Positions 1-10,084 are shown, counted from the stretch's first letter. The stretch is 64,000 nucleotides of DNA from Bradyrhizobium manausense (GCF_018129685.1 NZ_JAFCLG010000023.1:1-64000), one strand, 5' to 3'. Translations and numbers: made by a program. Notes: generated by a model not told the origin, from the letters alone.

Positions 1-106
1 GCCAGGCCACGCCTTGACGGCCGCAAGCAAGGCGTCATGCTCAATGGCAATCGGACGTCGCTTTAATGGTTGCTACGAGAGCAATGACGATGGAAAGAGC
101 CGCGCA

Positions 107-682
107 CTACCGCACCACGCCCGACGTAAATCCGGCCTTCCGCCGCGGCGGCTTAATGTCCTTTTTCAGGAAGCAGCGTGCCTCGCGCCCGGTATAGCCG
201 GGGCGGGCATAGGTGAAGGCGCGGCATTTGTTGTCGGCGGTGCAGGCGGCCTTGCAGACGTCCTCGCCTTCGCCTTCCTTGAGGTCGAAATTACGCAAAT
301 CCCCGCCGGGACGATCGATCGAGGTCTCGACACCCTCGACGCGCGGCTCGATCACGCCAGCGCCGCGCACGCCGGAGATACAGCAATTGGCGGGCTGTCG
401 CGGCGGCACGGTGTTCTTGAGCCAGCACACCGCGGCAGCGCCGTCGATATCAGGGTAGCTGAAGCTCCAGGCGCGGCACTTGCGATCACGCTCGCAGAGC
501 AGCGCACAATCCTCGGGATCACCCGACGTGACCGGGGTGCTGAAATAATCGCCGCCCGGGCGGTCGAACGCCGTCTGGGCGCACGCAGGGACACTCGCCA
601 AGCCACTCGCCAAGGCGAGCGCAAGCAGCGTGGCACATGCCACGACGCAAGCCATGACCTTTGGCAGGCGGCCCTTCCCCAT
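107..682 (-). CDS. Secreted protein with two PAN/Apple domains
   Basis: 191 aa. Residues 1 to about 36 form a signal peptide: a basic start, a hydrophobic Ala/Leu core, then ACAQTAFD. Two repeats follow. Each opens with DRPGGD, has a Cys-rich core (DCALLCERDRKCRAWSF in the first, VCKAACTADNKCRAFTY in the second) and ends with CWLK or CFLK before a Pro-rich turn. This is the PAN/Apple layout, a disulfide-bonded fold that binds protein or carbohydrate ligands outside the cytoplasm. The ligand cannot be deduced. It is a single gene with no obvious partner; gshA lies downstream of it on the same strand order but is not closely coupled. Confidence 0.85.
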   Translation of the reverse strand: MGKGRLPKVMACVVACATLLALALASGLASVPACAQTAFDRPGGDYFSTPVTSGDPEDCALLCERDRKCRAWSFSYPDIDGAAAVCWLKNTVPPRQPANCCISGVRGAGVIEPRVEGVETSIDRPGGDLRNFDLKEGEGEDVCKAACTADNKCRAFTYARPGYTGREARCFLKKDIKPPRRKAGFTSGVVR

Positions 683-795
683 TTGGAACAGCTTTCGAGT
701 TATTGACGGCGCTCAGTTTTTTCGGCTGGTCATTTGATCGCCGCAAACCTGTATGGGCGATGAACAGCCTAGATCCTGATCGTTGGCCAGTCTAA

Positions 796-2166
796 CTAGA
801 AGGCGTATTCCGCGTAGGCTGGTTCCACCGAGCCCTTCCAGGCGCCGTTGAATTTCTCGAGCATCTCCTCGGCCGGGGTCCGGCCGGAATCAATGATGCG
901 ATCGAGCGGCTCCAGATGCCGCGTTTCGTCGCGGCCGATCGAGTCGATACGGCCGCGGCGGCGCAGGCCCGCATGTGCCAGAACGAGGCATTCCTTGGCG
1001 ATCTCGAACAGATAGCGGTCCTTGATCCGTGCCTTGAAGCCGAAGCGCGGCACATCGTCGCGCAGCGCCTGACGCTCGGGCGCAGTCCAGTGCTTCACCA
1101 GGTCCCAGGCCGCATCGAGCGACACATCGTCGTAGAGCAGCCCGGCCCAGAACGCCGACAGCGCCGGCAGCCGGCCCCACGGGCCACCGTCGGAGCCGCG
1201 CATCTCGAGATAACGCTTGAGCCGCACCTCCGGGAATATCGTCGAAAGATGGTTGGCCCAGTCCGACAGCGTCGGGCGCTCTCCGGGAAGATTGTTGTTG
1301 CGGCCGTCGAAGAAGGCGCGGAACGAGGAGCCCGACACGTCGATGTAGTCGTCGCCGCGCTTGACGAAATACATGGGCACGTCGAGCGCATAGTCGACAT
1401 AGCGTTCGAAGCCCATGCCGTCCTCGAACGCCCACGGCATCATGCCGGCGCGCGCATTGTCGGTGTCGCGCCAGATCTCGGAGCGGAAAGACAAAAAGCC
1501 GTTCGGCTTGCCTTCGGTGAACGGCGAATTGGCGAACAGTGCCGTCGCGACCGGCTGCAGCGCCAGCGAGACGCGCAGCTTCTTGACCATGTCGGCTTCC
1601 GAGGAGAAGTCGAGATTGGTTTGTACCGTGCAGGTCCGATACATCATGTCGAGGCCGTATTGGCCGACCTTCGGCATGTAATTGGTCATGATCTTGTAGC
1701 GGCCCTTCGGCATCACCGGAATATCCGCGCGCGACCAGGACGGCGTCATGCCAAGGCCAAGGAAACCAATGCCGAGCGGAGTCGCGATCTCGCGCACCTG
1801 CGCCAGATGCGCCATCAGCTCGCTCTGGGTCTGGTGCACGTTCTCGACCGGCGCGCCCGAGAGTTCGAACTGTCCGCCGGGCTCGAGCGAGATCGCCCCG
1901 CCGCCGGTGACGTCGTAGAGGCCGATGATATTGCCCTTCTCCATGATCGGCTCCCAGCCGAGCAGGAGCTTCATGCCTTCGAGCAGCGCACCGATGCCCC
2001 GCGCGCCTTCGTAAGGCACCGGGCGATGGCCATCGAGCGTGAACGGGGTCTTCTCGTGCTCGGTGCCCATGCGGAATTCGGACGGGTCCTTACAGCCGGC
2101 CTCGAACCACGCAACGAGCTCTTCGCGCGATTGCAGCGGCGTCATGTCGATCTGGTCTCGCGCCAT
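796..2166 (-). CDS. gshA: Glutamate--cysteine ligase, plant/alphaproteobacterial type
   Basis: 456 aa, the usual length for the GCS2 family of plants and alphaproteobacteria, distinct from the E. coli GshA family. It catalyses ATP-dependent formation of gamma-glutamylcysteine, the first and limiting step of glutathione synthesis in the cytosol. Signatures include GTEHEKTPF near residue 34, GGAISLEPGGQFELSGAP near residue 88, YMPKVGQYGLDMMYRTC near residue 160 and a C-terminal RGSDGGPWGRLPALSAFWAGLLY segment (shown here only as the family landmark, residues 324-346). The ATG at 2166 gives the conserved N-terminus. A GST and MarR regulator are next door, so glutathione synthesis and use are clustered here. 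Confidence 0.96.
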   Translation of the reverse strand: MARDQIDMTPLQSREELVAWFEAGCKDPSEFRMGTEHEKTPFTLDGHRPVPYEGARGIGALLEGMKLLLGWEPIMEKGNIIGLYDVTGGGAISLEPGGQFELSGAPVENVHQTQSELMAHLAQVREIATPLGIGFLGLGMTPSWSRADIPVMPKGRYKIMTNYMPKVGQYGLDMMYRTCTVQTNLDFSSEADMVKKLRVSLALQPVATALFANSPFTEGKPNGFLSFRSEIWRDTDNARAGMMPWAFEDGMGFERYVDYALDVPMYFVKRGDDYIDVSGSSFRAFFDGRNNNLPGERPTLSDWANHLSTIFPEVRLKRYLEMRGSDGGPWGRLPALSAFWAGLLYDDVSLDAAWDLVKHWTAPERQALRDDVPRFGFKARIKDRYLFEIAKECLVLAHAGLRRRGRIDSIGRDETRHLEPLDRIIDSGRTPAEEMLEKFNGAWKGSVEPAYAEYAF

Positions 2167-2267
2167 ATCAAACTCTAATCAAAAGGGCGCTTCGATCGAA
2201 GGCGCGCGGGTGACGGGAATGGTCCGCGAACCCATGGGGTGCACGGACGAGCTGGTGTTCCGCGCGG

Positions 2268-2765
2268 TCATCGCGACGGCAAGGTTTCGTTGACGTTGAT
2301 GGCGGGCGGCAGCTTCATCTCGCCGCACGAGCAGCCGAGACGGTCGAGCAGACCGCTGAGCTTTACGGCATCAGCATCGGACAGTTTCGAGCCGACATAT
2401 TTTTCAATCGCGGCCGAGTAGGCGCCCCACATCCGCTTCTGCAGCTCGCGGCCCGCCTCCGTGATCTCCACGAACTGGCCGCGCTTGTCGATCTTGCATT
2501 CACGCCTGATGGCGAGGCCTTCGTCGACCAGGCGATCAATCAACCGCGAGGTGGAGTATTGCGGGATCAACATCTGCCGCTCGAGCTCCACTGGACGCAG
2601 CTCACCGCTCGGCGCGCGCGACAATTCGAGCAGCGCGTCGTACCATGCCAGTGGCGGGAACCCGGCCTTCTTCAGGTCCTGCTCGACGCAGTCGAGCACA
2701 CGGCTCTGCACCCGCATCAGGCGGATCCAGGCACTGGTGGCCTCGGTCGATGGTTTGCGTTTCAT
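2268..2765 (-). CDS. MarR-family transcriptional regulator
   Basis: 165 aa from ATG 2765; a TTG four codons upstream (2777) is possible but less likely. The winged-helix core spans roughly residues 25-125: helix I with RVQSRVLDCVEQDL, recognition region PQYSTSRLIDRLVDEGLAIRREC, and the wing KRGQFVEITEAGREL. The C-terminus carries CSC (GLLDRLGCSCGEMK), a possible thiol-sensing pair. It is transcribed divergently from the GST gene, with two identical-type palindromes in the shared promoter. The likely role is a ligand- or thiol-responsive repressor of itself and the GST (inference). MarR dimers commonly bind such palindromes. Confidence 0.92.
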   Translation of the reverse strand: MKRKPSTEATSAWIRLMRVQSRVLDCVEQDLKKAGFPPLAWYDALLELSRAPSGELRPVELERQMLIPQYSTSRLIDRLVDEGLAIRRECKIDKRGQFVEITEAGRELQKRMWGAYSAAIEKYVGSKLSDADAVKLSGLLDRLGCSCGEMKLPPAINVNETLPSR

Positions 2766-2805
2766 GGTCCCGCTCAAGCTCGTCGTCCGCTTCTTACCCC
2801 ACTCG

Positions 2806-2845
2806 ATGCACCTGCATCAATCTTGACTATTCGATGCAGATGCAT
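2806..2845. promoter_or_regulatory. Twin ATGCA-N2-TGCAT operators between marR and gst
   Basis: Two perfect 12-bp palindromes, ATGCACCTGCAT (2806-2817) and ATGCAGATGCAT (2834-2845), are spaced 28 bp centre to centre, nearly three helical turns. The first overlaps a plausible minus-strand -35 box (TTGATG, 2820-2815) for the MarR gene. A TTGACT (2823-2828) sits between them for the plus-strand GST. The layout suggests autorepression plus control of the GST by the adjacent MarR protein (inference). Confidence 0.7.
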
Positions 2846-2891
2846 GTAGGCGTTCTTTCGCCCCAACCAAGCGTCAAGAGGAGGAAATTCC

Positions 2892-3506
2892 ATGAAACTG
2901 TATTACTCGCCCGGCGCCTGCTCGCTGTCCCCCCATATCGCGCTCCTGGAGGCCGACCTGCCCTATGAGCTGGTCAAGGTCGATCTCCGGGCCAAGAAGC
3001 TCGAAAACGGTGAAGACTATCTGAAGGTCAATCCGAAGGGTCAGGTCCCCGCGCTGGGCCTCGACGGCGGTGAGATCGTGACCGAAGGCCCGGTCATTGT
3101 CCAGATGATCGCCGACAAGGCCCCGGCGAAGGCGCTGGCGCCCGCGCGCGACAGCGCCGAGCGCTACAAGCTGCTCGAATGGCTGAATTTCCTCACCTCG
3201 GAGGTCCACAAGAGCTTCGGCCCGATGTTTGCGCCGGCACTGAACGACGACGCCAAGGCCTTCTTCAAGGACCGGGTCATGGGCAAGCTGAAGCACATCG
3301 ACAGCCAGCTCGCCGGCAAAGACTACCTGATGGGCAAGCAGTTCTCGGTCGCCGACGGTTACCTCTTCACCATGCTGACCTGGGCCGACCGGATGAAGTT
3401 CGACCTCTCGGCGATGCCCAACCTCACCGCCTACAAGGCTCGCGTGGCGGCCCGGCCGAAGGTGCAGGAAGCGCTGACGAAGGAAGGGCTGGCGCAGGCG
3501 AAGTAA
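2892..3506 (+). CDS. gst: Glutathione S-transferase, beta-class-like
   Basis: 204 aa, standard GST length. The N-terminal thioredoxin-like domain (about 1-80) begins MKLYYSPGACSLSPHIALLE; the Cys at position 10 in SPGACS is the beta-class catalytic cysteine. VNPKGQVPAL carries the cis-Pro and TEGPVIVQMIAD follows it. The all-alpha domain has LMGKQFSVADGYLFTML, the usual N-capping/hydrophobic-staple region. It is a cytosolic enzyme conjugating or reducing electrophiles with glutathione. The start is supported by AGGAGG at about 2879-2884. It has its own intrinsic terminator and is probably controlled by the divergent MarR protein. Confidence 0.95.
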   Translation: MKLYYSPGACSLSPHIALLEADLPYELVKVDLRAKKLENGEDYLKVNPKGQVPALGLDGGEIVTEGPVIVQMIADKAPAKALAPARDSAERYKLLEWLNFLTSEVHKSFGPMFAPALNDDAKAFFKDRVMGKLKHIDSQLAGKDYLMGKQFSVADGYLFTMLTWADRMKFDLSAMPNLTAYKARVAARPKVQEALTKEGLAQAK

Positions 3507-3530
3507 GCCCGCACAGCACCGAACATGCGA

Positions 3531-3559
3531 AAGGCCGGATCAACGATCCGGCCTTTTTG
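3531..3559 (+). terminator. Intrinsic terminator of gst
   Basis: Perfect 12-bp stem AAAGGCCGGATC (3531-3542) / GATCCGGCCTTT (3546-3557), with AAC loop and a T run ending at 3559, 25 bases after the gst stop codon. Confidence 0.9.
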
Positions 3560-3618
3560 TTGTGAACCGTTTCACCGGCTACGACGTCGAACGAGCATCT
3601 CCATGAGACAGTTGCCCC

Positions 3619-3957
3619 ATGAACATGATCGTCCTCATGACCGCCGCCGGCGCGCCGCTTGCGATGCTTGGGCTTTCGAGCCCCGTCGCAGCGCAGCGCA
3701 ATTGCATCTTCATTGTCCATCCGCAGATCACCTCTGCGGTGTTCGAGAGCAAGGAAGGAAAGATCGTCTTTCCGGACCGGCCGACCGAATATCCGTGTAG
3801 CTACGTCAAAAAGAGCGGCGAAGCGAACATCGCCTTCAGCAACCAGAACGGCTGGCGTTTCGAGGTGCGCATTGGCCGCGGCGACGAAGGCAGCTGGAAA
3901 GCCAATCTCGCCGACGATGTGGTCTCCGGCCGGGCATTCTCGCCGTTCGGCGACTGA
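3619..3957 (+). CDS. Small secreted hypothetical protein
   Basis: 112 aa. Residues 1-25 (MNMIVLMTAAGAPLAMLGLS to PVAAQ) look like a signal peptide with an AxA-type cleavage site. The mature part is about 87 residues with two Cys (NCIF and YPCSYV) that could form one disulfide, ending in SGRAFSPFGD. No family was recognised. It follows the GST terminator and ends with its own hairpin, so it is probably monocistronic. The compact two-Cys secreted form resembles many small periplasmic proteins of Bradyrhizobium, but no function is supported. Confidence 0.65.
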   Translation: MNMIVLMTAAGAPLAMLGLSSPVAAQRNCIFIVHPQITSAVFESKEGKIVFPDRPTEYPCSYVKKSGEANIAFSNQNGWRFEVRIGRGDEGSWKANLADDVVSGRAFSPFGD

Positions 3958-3965
3958 ACAAGGAA

Positions 3966-3986
3966 GGCCGGATCGGCGATCCGGCC
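3966..3986 (+). terminator. Terminator-like hairpin after the 112-aa gene
   Basis: GGCCGGATC (3966-3974) / GATCCGGCC (3978-3986) with a 3-nt loop. The stem sequence matches the gst terminator, but the following T-rich stretch is interrupted. Confidence 0.55.
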
Positions 3987-4001
3987 CTTCTGGTTTCGTG
4001 C

Positions 4002-4086
4002 GTAGCCCGGATGGAGCGAAGCGCAATCCGGGGTCTCTGCCTCCAGCACGATTGTCCCGGATTTCGCTGCGCTCCATCCGGGCTAC
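4002..4086. repeat. Palindromic intergenic repeat, GTAGCCCGGATGGAGCG family
   Basis: Inverted arms GTAGCCCGGATGGAGCG (from 4002) and CGCTCCATCCGGGCTAC (to 4086) flank a short centre. The same family recurs at 28553-28631. It lies between two converging genes, the usual setting of REP-like elements. Confidence 0.8.
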
Positions 4087-4093
4087 AAGTGTC

Positions 4094-6304
4094 TCAGGCC
4101 GCCGCCTTCTTCGGCGCGAAGCGGCCGTAGAAGGTTTCGCCCTTCGCGGCCATCTCCTCCAGCAGCTTCGGCGGCGTGAAGCGGGAGCCGTACTTGGCCT
4201 CGAGCTTATGGCAGAGCTCGACGAATGTCTTCGTGCCCATGAAGTCGATGTAGGACAGCGTGCCGCCGGTGAACGGCGCGAAGCCGAAGCCGAGGATCGA
4301 GCCGACATCCGCCTCGCGCGGATCGGTGATGACGTGATCCTCCACGGTGCGCGCGGCTTCCACCGCCTGCACCACCAGGAAGCGCTGCTTCAGCTCCTCG
4401 ATATCGAGCGTGTCAGGATCGAGTTGCTTGGGCTGCAGCGCCGAGAGGCCAGGCCACAGGCTCTTCTGGCCCTTGCCCTCGGGATAGTCGTAGAAACCCT
4501 TCTTGTTCTTGCGGCCGAGGCGGCCCTGCTTCTCGACCATCTCGACCATCAGCTTCTTCTGATCGGGATTGATGGCGTTCGGGCCGAGATCGGCTTCGGT
4601 CGCCTTCATGATCTTGAGACCAAGATCGAGCGCGACTTCGTCCGAGAGCGAGAGCGGGCCGACCGGCATGCCGGCCATCTTGGCGCAGTTCTCGATCATC
4701 GCCGGCGGCACGCCTTCGAGGAACATCTCGTTGCCTTCGGCGACGTAGCGGCCCACGCAGCGGTTGGCGAAGAAGCCTCTGGAGTCGTTGACGACGATCG
4801 GCGTCTTGCCGATCTGCCGGACGTAGTCGAGCGCCGTCGCCAGCGCGAGGTCACCGGTGTTCTTGCCCTTGATGATCTCGACCAGCATCATCTTCTCGAC
4901 CGGGGAGAAGAAGTGAATGCCGACGAACTTGCCCTGGTCCTTGAAGCTCTCGGCCAGCGAGGTGATCGGCAGCGTCGACGTGTTCGACGCGAAGATCACG
5001 TCCGGCTTGAGATATTCCTGCGCCTTCGCGAACGTGTCCGCCTTGACCCTGCGGTCCTCGAACACGGCCTCGATGACAAGGTCGACGTCCTTCAGCGCAG
5101 CATAGTCCGCCGTCGGCGTGATGCGCGCGAGCAGCTTCTCGGCATCATCGGCCTTGGCGCGGCCCTTCTTGATCTGGTCCTCGATCACCTTCTGCGCATG
5201 CGCCTTGCCCTTGTCGGCGCTTTCCTGGTCGCGGTCGATCAGGACGACGTCGAGGCCGGCGCGGGCAGAGACGTAGCCGACGCTCGCGCCCATGAAGCCG
5301 GCGCCGATCACGGCGATCTTCTTCACCTTGGTGGCGGGAACGTCCTTCGGACGGCGCGCACCCTTGTTGAGCTCCTGCATCGACAGGAACAGGCTGCGGA
5401 TCATCGCGGCCGCTTCCTTGGAACGCAGCACCGAGGTGAAGTAGCGCGACTCGACGCGGAGTGCCGCGTCGATCGGCAACTGCAAGCCTTCATAGACGCA
5501 GCTCATGATCGCGCGCGCGGCCGGATAGTTGTCGTAGGTCTCGCGGCGATAGATCGCGTTGCCGGCCGGGAACATCATCATGCCGGCCTTGGAGAACACC
5601 GGACCGCCCGGCAGCTTGAAGCCCTTTTCGTCCCAGGGCGCGACGGCCTTGCCGCCGCCCTTGATCCAGTCCTTCGCGGACTTGATGAGATCGGCAGCGG
5701 GAACGATGGCGTGGATCAGATTGAGCTGCTTCGCCTTGTCGATCGTGACAGGATCGCCCTTGAGCAAAATGGTCATCGCATCCTGCGGGGGCACCAGACG
5801 CGGCACGCGCTGCGTGCCGCCGGCGCCGGGGAACAGGCCGACCTTGACCTCGGGCAGGCCGAGGCGCGTCTTGGGATTCTCGGCCGCCACGCGATAGTGG
5901 CAGCACAGCGTGATCTCGAAGCCGCCGCCGAGCGCGAGGCCGTTGATTGCGGCCGCCCACGGTTTGCCTGATGTCTCGATCGAACGCAGCACCAGCGAGA
6001 AGCGACGGCTCTGCTCGAACAGCATCTGGTTGGCCGCGGTCTCGCCCTGCTCCTTGAACACTTTTGCGTAGGCCTGGTTCATGCCTTCGAGCATGGAGAG
6101 ATCGGCGCCGGCGCAGAACGCCTCTTTCGCCGAGGTGATGACGACGCCCTTCACCGCGGCATCCGCCGTGGTTTCCTTGACGATCGCGTCGAGCTCGCTG
6201 GTCGAGGTCTCGTCGAGCACGTTCATCGAGCGGCCCGGGATGTCCCAGGTAACGAGCGCGATGCCGTCGGAATCGGTCTCAACCTTGAAGTTCTTGTAAG
6301 CCAT
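4094..6304 (-). CDS. fadJ: Bifunctional enoyl-CoA hydratase / 3-hydroxyacyl-CoA dehydrogenase
   Basis: 736 aa, normal for the FadB/FadJ alpha subunit. It hydrates trans-2-enoyl-CoA and oxidises L-3-hydroxyacyl-CoA with NAD+. The crotonase domain (about 1-200) has AFCAGADLSMLEG and NGLALGGGFEITLCCHYR (oxyanion hole) and GLPEVKVGLFPGAGGTQRVP (catalytic Glu region). The 3HCDH NAD-binding domain starts near 330 with IAVIGAGFMGASVGYVSARAG. FVGIHFFSPVEKMMLVEI and the C-terminal dimerisation segments follow. It is the last gene of the fatty-acid operon after the acyl-CoA dehydrogenase and thiolase, separated from the thiolase by a repeat-bearing 154-bp gap. The fadJ versus fadB naming is by similarity only. 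Confidence 0.95.
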   Translation of the reverse strand: MAYKNFKVETDSDGIALVTWDIPGRSMNVLDETSTSELDAIVKETTADAAVKGVVITSAKEAFCAGADLSMLEGMNQAYAKVFKEQGETAANQMLFEQSRRFSLVLRSIETSGKPWAAAINGLALGGGFEITLCCHYRVAAENPKTRLGLPEVKVGLFPGAGGTQRVPRLVPPQDAMTILLKGDPVTIDKAKQLNLIHAIVPAADLIKSAKDWIKGGGKAVAPWDEKGFKLPGGPVFSKAGMMMFPAGNAIYRRETYDNYPAARAIMSCVYEGLQLPIDAALRVESRYFTSVLRSKEAAAMIRSLFLSMQELNKGARRPKDVPATKVKKIAVIGAGFMGASVGYVSARAGLDVVLIDRDQESADKGKAHAQKVIEDQIKKGRAKADDAEKLLARITPTADYAALKDVDLVIEAVFEDRRVKADTFAKAQEYLKPDVIFASNTSTLPITSLAESFKDQGKFVGIHFFSPVEKMMLVEIIKGKNTGDLALATALDYVRQIGKTPIVVNDSRGFFANRCVGRYVAEGNEMFLEGVPPAMIENCAKMAGMPVGPLSLSDEVALDLGLKIMKATEADLGPNAINPDQKKLMVEMVEKQGRLGRKNKKGFYDYPEGKGQKSLWPGLSALQPKQLDPDTLDIEELKQRFLVVQAVEAARTVEDHVITDPREADVGSILGFGFAPFTGGTLSYIDFMGTKTFVELCHKLEAKYGSRFTPPKLLEEMAAKGETFYGRFAPKKAAA

Positions 6305-6361
6305 GTTGGTTGCTCCTCGGTGCCGCAGCCGATCTCAGGCGCGGCGGTTGACTGTGATCTC

Positions 6362-6449
6362 GTAGGGTGGGCAAAGGCGCACTTGCGCCGTGCCCACCAT
6401 CATTCGCTGAGACCGCAGTGGTGGGCACGCTTCGCTTTGCCCACCCTAC
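6362..6449. repeat. Palindromic repeat, GTAGGGTGGGCAAAG family
   Basis: Arms GTAGGGTGGGCAAAG (from 6362) and CTTTGCCCACCCTAC (to 6449) enclose a second nested inverted pair (CGTGCCCACC / GGTGGGCACG). Close copies occur at 17879-17965 and 21416-21506. It sits inside the fatty-acid operon between thiolase and fadJ. Confidence 0.85.
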
Positions 6450-6458
6450 GGCAGCTCG

Positions 6459-7667
<1,209 letters not shown>

Positions 7668-7734
7668 GGGAGCCTCCTGATTGCGGTTGTTTGTTACGAT
7701 CGGACGCGATCGAAATCCTGGTGAAGCGAAATCA

Positions 7735-9525
7735 TCAGAACGCTTCCGCCGGCAGTTCCATGATGGTGGCGCAGCCGGACTGGATGCGCGCGAGATTGGC
7801 GGCGGTCTCCGGCAGCATCCGCTCCATGAAGAAGCGGCCTGTGACGAGCTTGGTCGAGAGATAGGGCGTCGCGCCGCTGGCGGCAATCTTGGCCTGGGTG
7901 ACCTTGGCCATCTTCGCCCACATGTAGCCGAGCGCGACGAAGCCAAAAAGATTCAGATAGTCGGTCGCAGCAGCGCCGGCATTGTCGGGCTTGGCCATCG
8001 CGTTCTGCATCAGCCAGGTGGTGGCCTGCTGGAGATGACCGAGCGAGGTCGAGAGCGGGGTGATGAAAGGCTTCAGCGCCTCGTCGCCGCCATTCTCCTT
8101 GGCGAAGGTCATGACCTCGCCGAAGAAGGCCATGATGGCGCGGCCGCCGTCGCGCGGCAGCTTGCGGCCGACGAGGTCGAGCGCCTGGATGCCGTTGGCG
8201 CCTTCATAGATCATCGCGATGCGGGCGTCGCGGACGAACTGCTCCATGCCGTGCTCGGCGATGTAGCCGTGGCCGCCATACATCTGCTGCGCCTGCACCG
8301 CGTTGGCAAAGCCGTAATCGGTGAGGAAGCCCTTCAGCACCGGCGTCATCAGGCCCATGTGATCGTCGGCGGCCTGGCGGTCCTTCGGGTCCTCGGAGCG
8401 GTGGGCGACGTCGCTCTTCAGCGCGGTCCAGATCACGAAGGCGCGCGCGGCCTCGTTGAAGGCGCGGATCGAGAGCAGCGTACGCCGTACGTCGGGATGC
8501 ACAATGATCGGATCGGCCGGCTTGTCCGGCGCCTTCACACCGGTGAGCGAACGGCCCTGGATGCGCTCGCGGGCATAGGCCACCGCGTTCTGATAGGCGA
8601 CTTCCGACTGCGCAAGGCCCTGAACTGCGACGCCGAGGCGGGCCTCGTTCATCATCACGAACATGCCCTGCATGCCCTTGTTCTCTTCGCCGATCAGCCA
8701 GCCGGTGGCGTTGTCGTAGTTCATCACGCAGGTCGAGTTACCGTGGATGCCCATCTTGTGCTCGATCGAACCGCAGACGACGCCGTTGCGCTGCCCCACA
8801 GAACCGTCGGCATTGACGAGGAATTTCGGCACCACGAACAGCGACACGCCCTTGATGCCGGCGGGCGCGCCCTCGATGCGGGCGAGCACGAGGTGGATGA
8901 TGTTGGAGGCCAAGTCATGCTCGCCGGCCGAGATGAAGATCTTGGTGCCCGTGATCTTGAAGGAGCCATCCGCCTGGCGCACCGCCTTGGTGCGGAGCAT
9001 GCCGAGATCGGTGCCGCAATGCGGCTCGGTCAGGTTCATGGTGCCGGTCCATTCGCCGGCGACCATCTTCGGCACGTAGGTCTGCTTCTGCTCCGGCGAG
9101 CCGTGAACGATCAGCGCGGCGGTCGCGCCCATGGTGAGGCCGCCATACATCGAGAACGCCATGTTGGCGGAGATCTGGAATTCGTTGACGGCCTGCGAGA
9201 GCGTCACCGGCAGGCCCTGGCCGCCGAACTCGGTCGGAGCCGACAGGCCGAGCCAGCCGCCCTCGGCGACCTGCTTGAAGGCTTCCTTGAAGCCTTTCGG
9301 CGTGGTGACGCTGCCGTCATCGGCGCGCTTGCAGCCTTCGAGATCGCCGACACGGTTGAGCGGCTGCAGCACCTCTTCGGCGAGCTTGGCGGCTTCGCCG
9401 AGGATCGCCTCACGCACGTCGCTCGACGCGTCCGAGAAGCCGGGCAGGTTGTCGTAGCGGTCGATCTGGAAGACGTCGTTGAGCAGGAAGTTCACGTCTT
9501 CGACGGGGGCTTTGTAGATCGGCAT
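7735..9525 (-). CDS. Acyl-CoA dehydrogenase, long (about 600 aa) form
   Basis: 596 aa from ATG 9525. It oxidises acyl-CoA to trans-2-enoyl-CoA using FAD, passing electrons to ETF. The N-terminal region has DDVF-like leader residues typical of the roughly 600-aa bacterial form, then GGWLGLSAPTEFGGQGLP, MNLTEPHCGTDLGMLRTKA (substrate and FAD-contacting), ITGTKIFISAGEHDLA and the catalytic Glu region AMIYEGANGIQALDLVGRK. The C-terminal 130 residues form the extra helical domain of this subfamily. It is the first gene of a three-gene beta-oxidation operon with thiolase and FadJ downstream. Chain-length preference cannot be read from sequence. Confidence 0.95.
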   Translation of the reverse strand: MPIYKAPVEDVNFLLNDVFQIDRYDNLPGFSDASSDVREAILGEAAKLAEEVLQPLNRVGDLEGCKRADDGSVTTPKGFKEAFKQVAEGGWLGLSAPTEFGGQGLPVTLSQAVNEFQISANMAFSMYGGLTMGATAALIVHGSPEQKQTYVPKMVAGEWTGTMNLTEPHCGTDLGMLRTKAVRQADGSFKITGTKIFISAGEHDLASNIIHLVLARIEGAPAGIKGVSLFVVPKFLVNADGSVGQRNGVVCGSIEHKMGIHGNSTCVMNYDNATGWLIGEENKGMQGMFVMMNEARLGVAVQGLAQSEVAYQNAVAYARERIQGRSLTGVKAPDKPADPIIVHPDVRRTLLSIRAFNEAARAFVIWTALKSDVAHRSEDPKDRQAADDHMGLMTPVLKGFLTDYGFANAVQAQQMYGGHGYIAEHGMEQFVRDARIAMIYEGANGIQALDLVGRKLPRDGGRAIMAFFGEVMTFAKENGGDEALKPFITPLSTSLGHLQQATTWLMQNAMAKPDNAGAAATDYLNLFGFVALGYMWAKMAKVTQAKIAASGATPYLSTKLVTGRFFMERMLPETAANLARIQSGCATIMELPAEAF

Positions 9526-9578
9526 GGTGGTCTCCGGCAATTCTTGAAGTGATTTGCGGTCTGAAGTGATGACGTTGC

Positions 9579-9965
9579 TTATGATTGGGCGGCAGCGAGC
9601 TGCTCCGCCATCAGGCGATGCAGCATGTTGATGGCCTTGAGCGGACGCACCATCACCTTGAAATGGGTGATGCGCCCCTCTGAATCGAAGGTGATGATGT
9701 CGACGCCGTTGATCTCGATGCCGTCGATCATGGTCTTGAATTCGAGCACGGCGCCGTCGGCGTTCGTCCATTCGCCGACATAGGTGAAACCGGGACCACC
9801 GAGCACCTTCTCGGCGCTGGCGAGATATTTGAAGGTGATGTCGCGCCCGCGCTGCGGCGAGTGCACGACCGGGCTCTCGAACACGGCGTCGGGATGCAGC
9901 AGGTCCCACAACGCCTTGGTGTCGTGAGATTTCATGTAGGCGTACCAGGACTCGAGGCCGGCCAT
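9579..9965 (-). CDS. NTF2/SnoaL-like small protein
   Basis: 128 aa from ATG 9965, preceded by GGAGG. The pattern MAGLESWYAYMKSHD then LWDLLHPDAVFESP, TYVGEWTNADGAVLEF and GVDIITFDSEGRITHFKVM is the cone-shaped NTF2/SnoaL fold, used by small isomerases, hydrolases and ligand-binding proteins. It lies directly upstream of and co-directional with the acyl-CoA dehydrogenase (53-base gap), so it is probably the first gene of the fatty-acid operon. It is divergent from the PadR regulator. A role in handling an acyl or aromatic intermediate is possible but not shown. Confidence 0.85.
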   Translation of the reverse strand: MAGLESWYAYMKSHDTKALWDLLHPDAVFESPVVHSPQRGRDITFKYLASAEKVLGGPGFTYVGEWTNADGAVLEFKTMIDGIEINGVDIITFDSEGRITHFKVMVRPLKAINMLHRLMAEQLAAAQS

Positions 9966-10084
9966 TCTCACGTCCTCCCTAAGGCCTTGGGCAAACAGCC
10001 CGAAAACAACCCCATGCACAGTAGGAGCGGGTTGATTCCGCTGGGTTTTCAGATCGCGCCTCGGGCCCGACCTCAATCTCACCT

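Noticed and set aside
3659..5971. 770-aa plus-strand ORF opposite fadJ
   Set aside because: Antisense shadow of a well-defined enzyme; low-complexity Arg/Leu/Ala composition without motifs.
7681..9552. 623-aa ORF opposite the acyl-CoA dehydrogenase
   Set aside because: Antisense shadow; sense frame carries the complete FAD enzyme.
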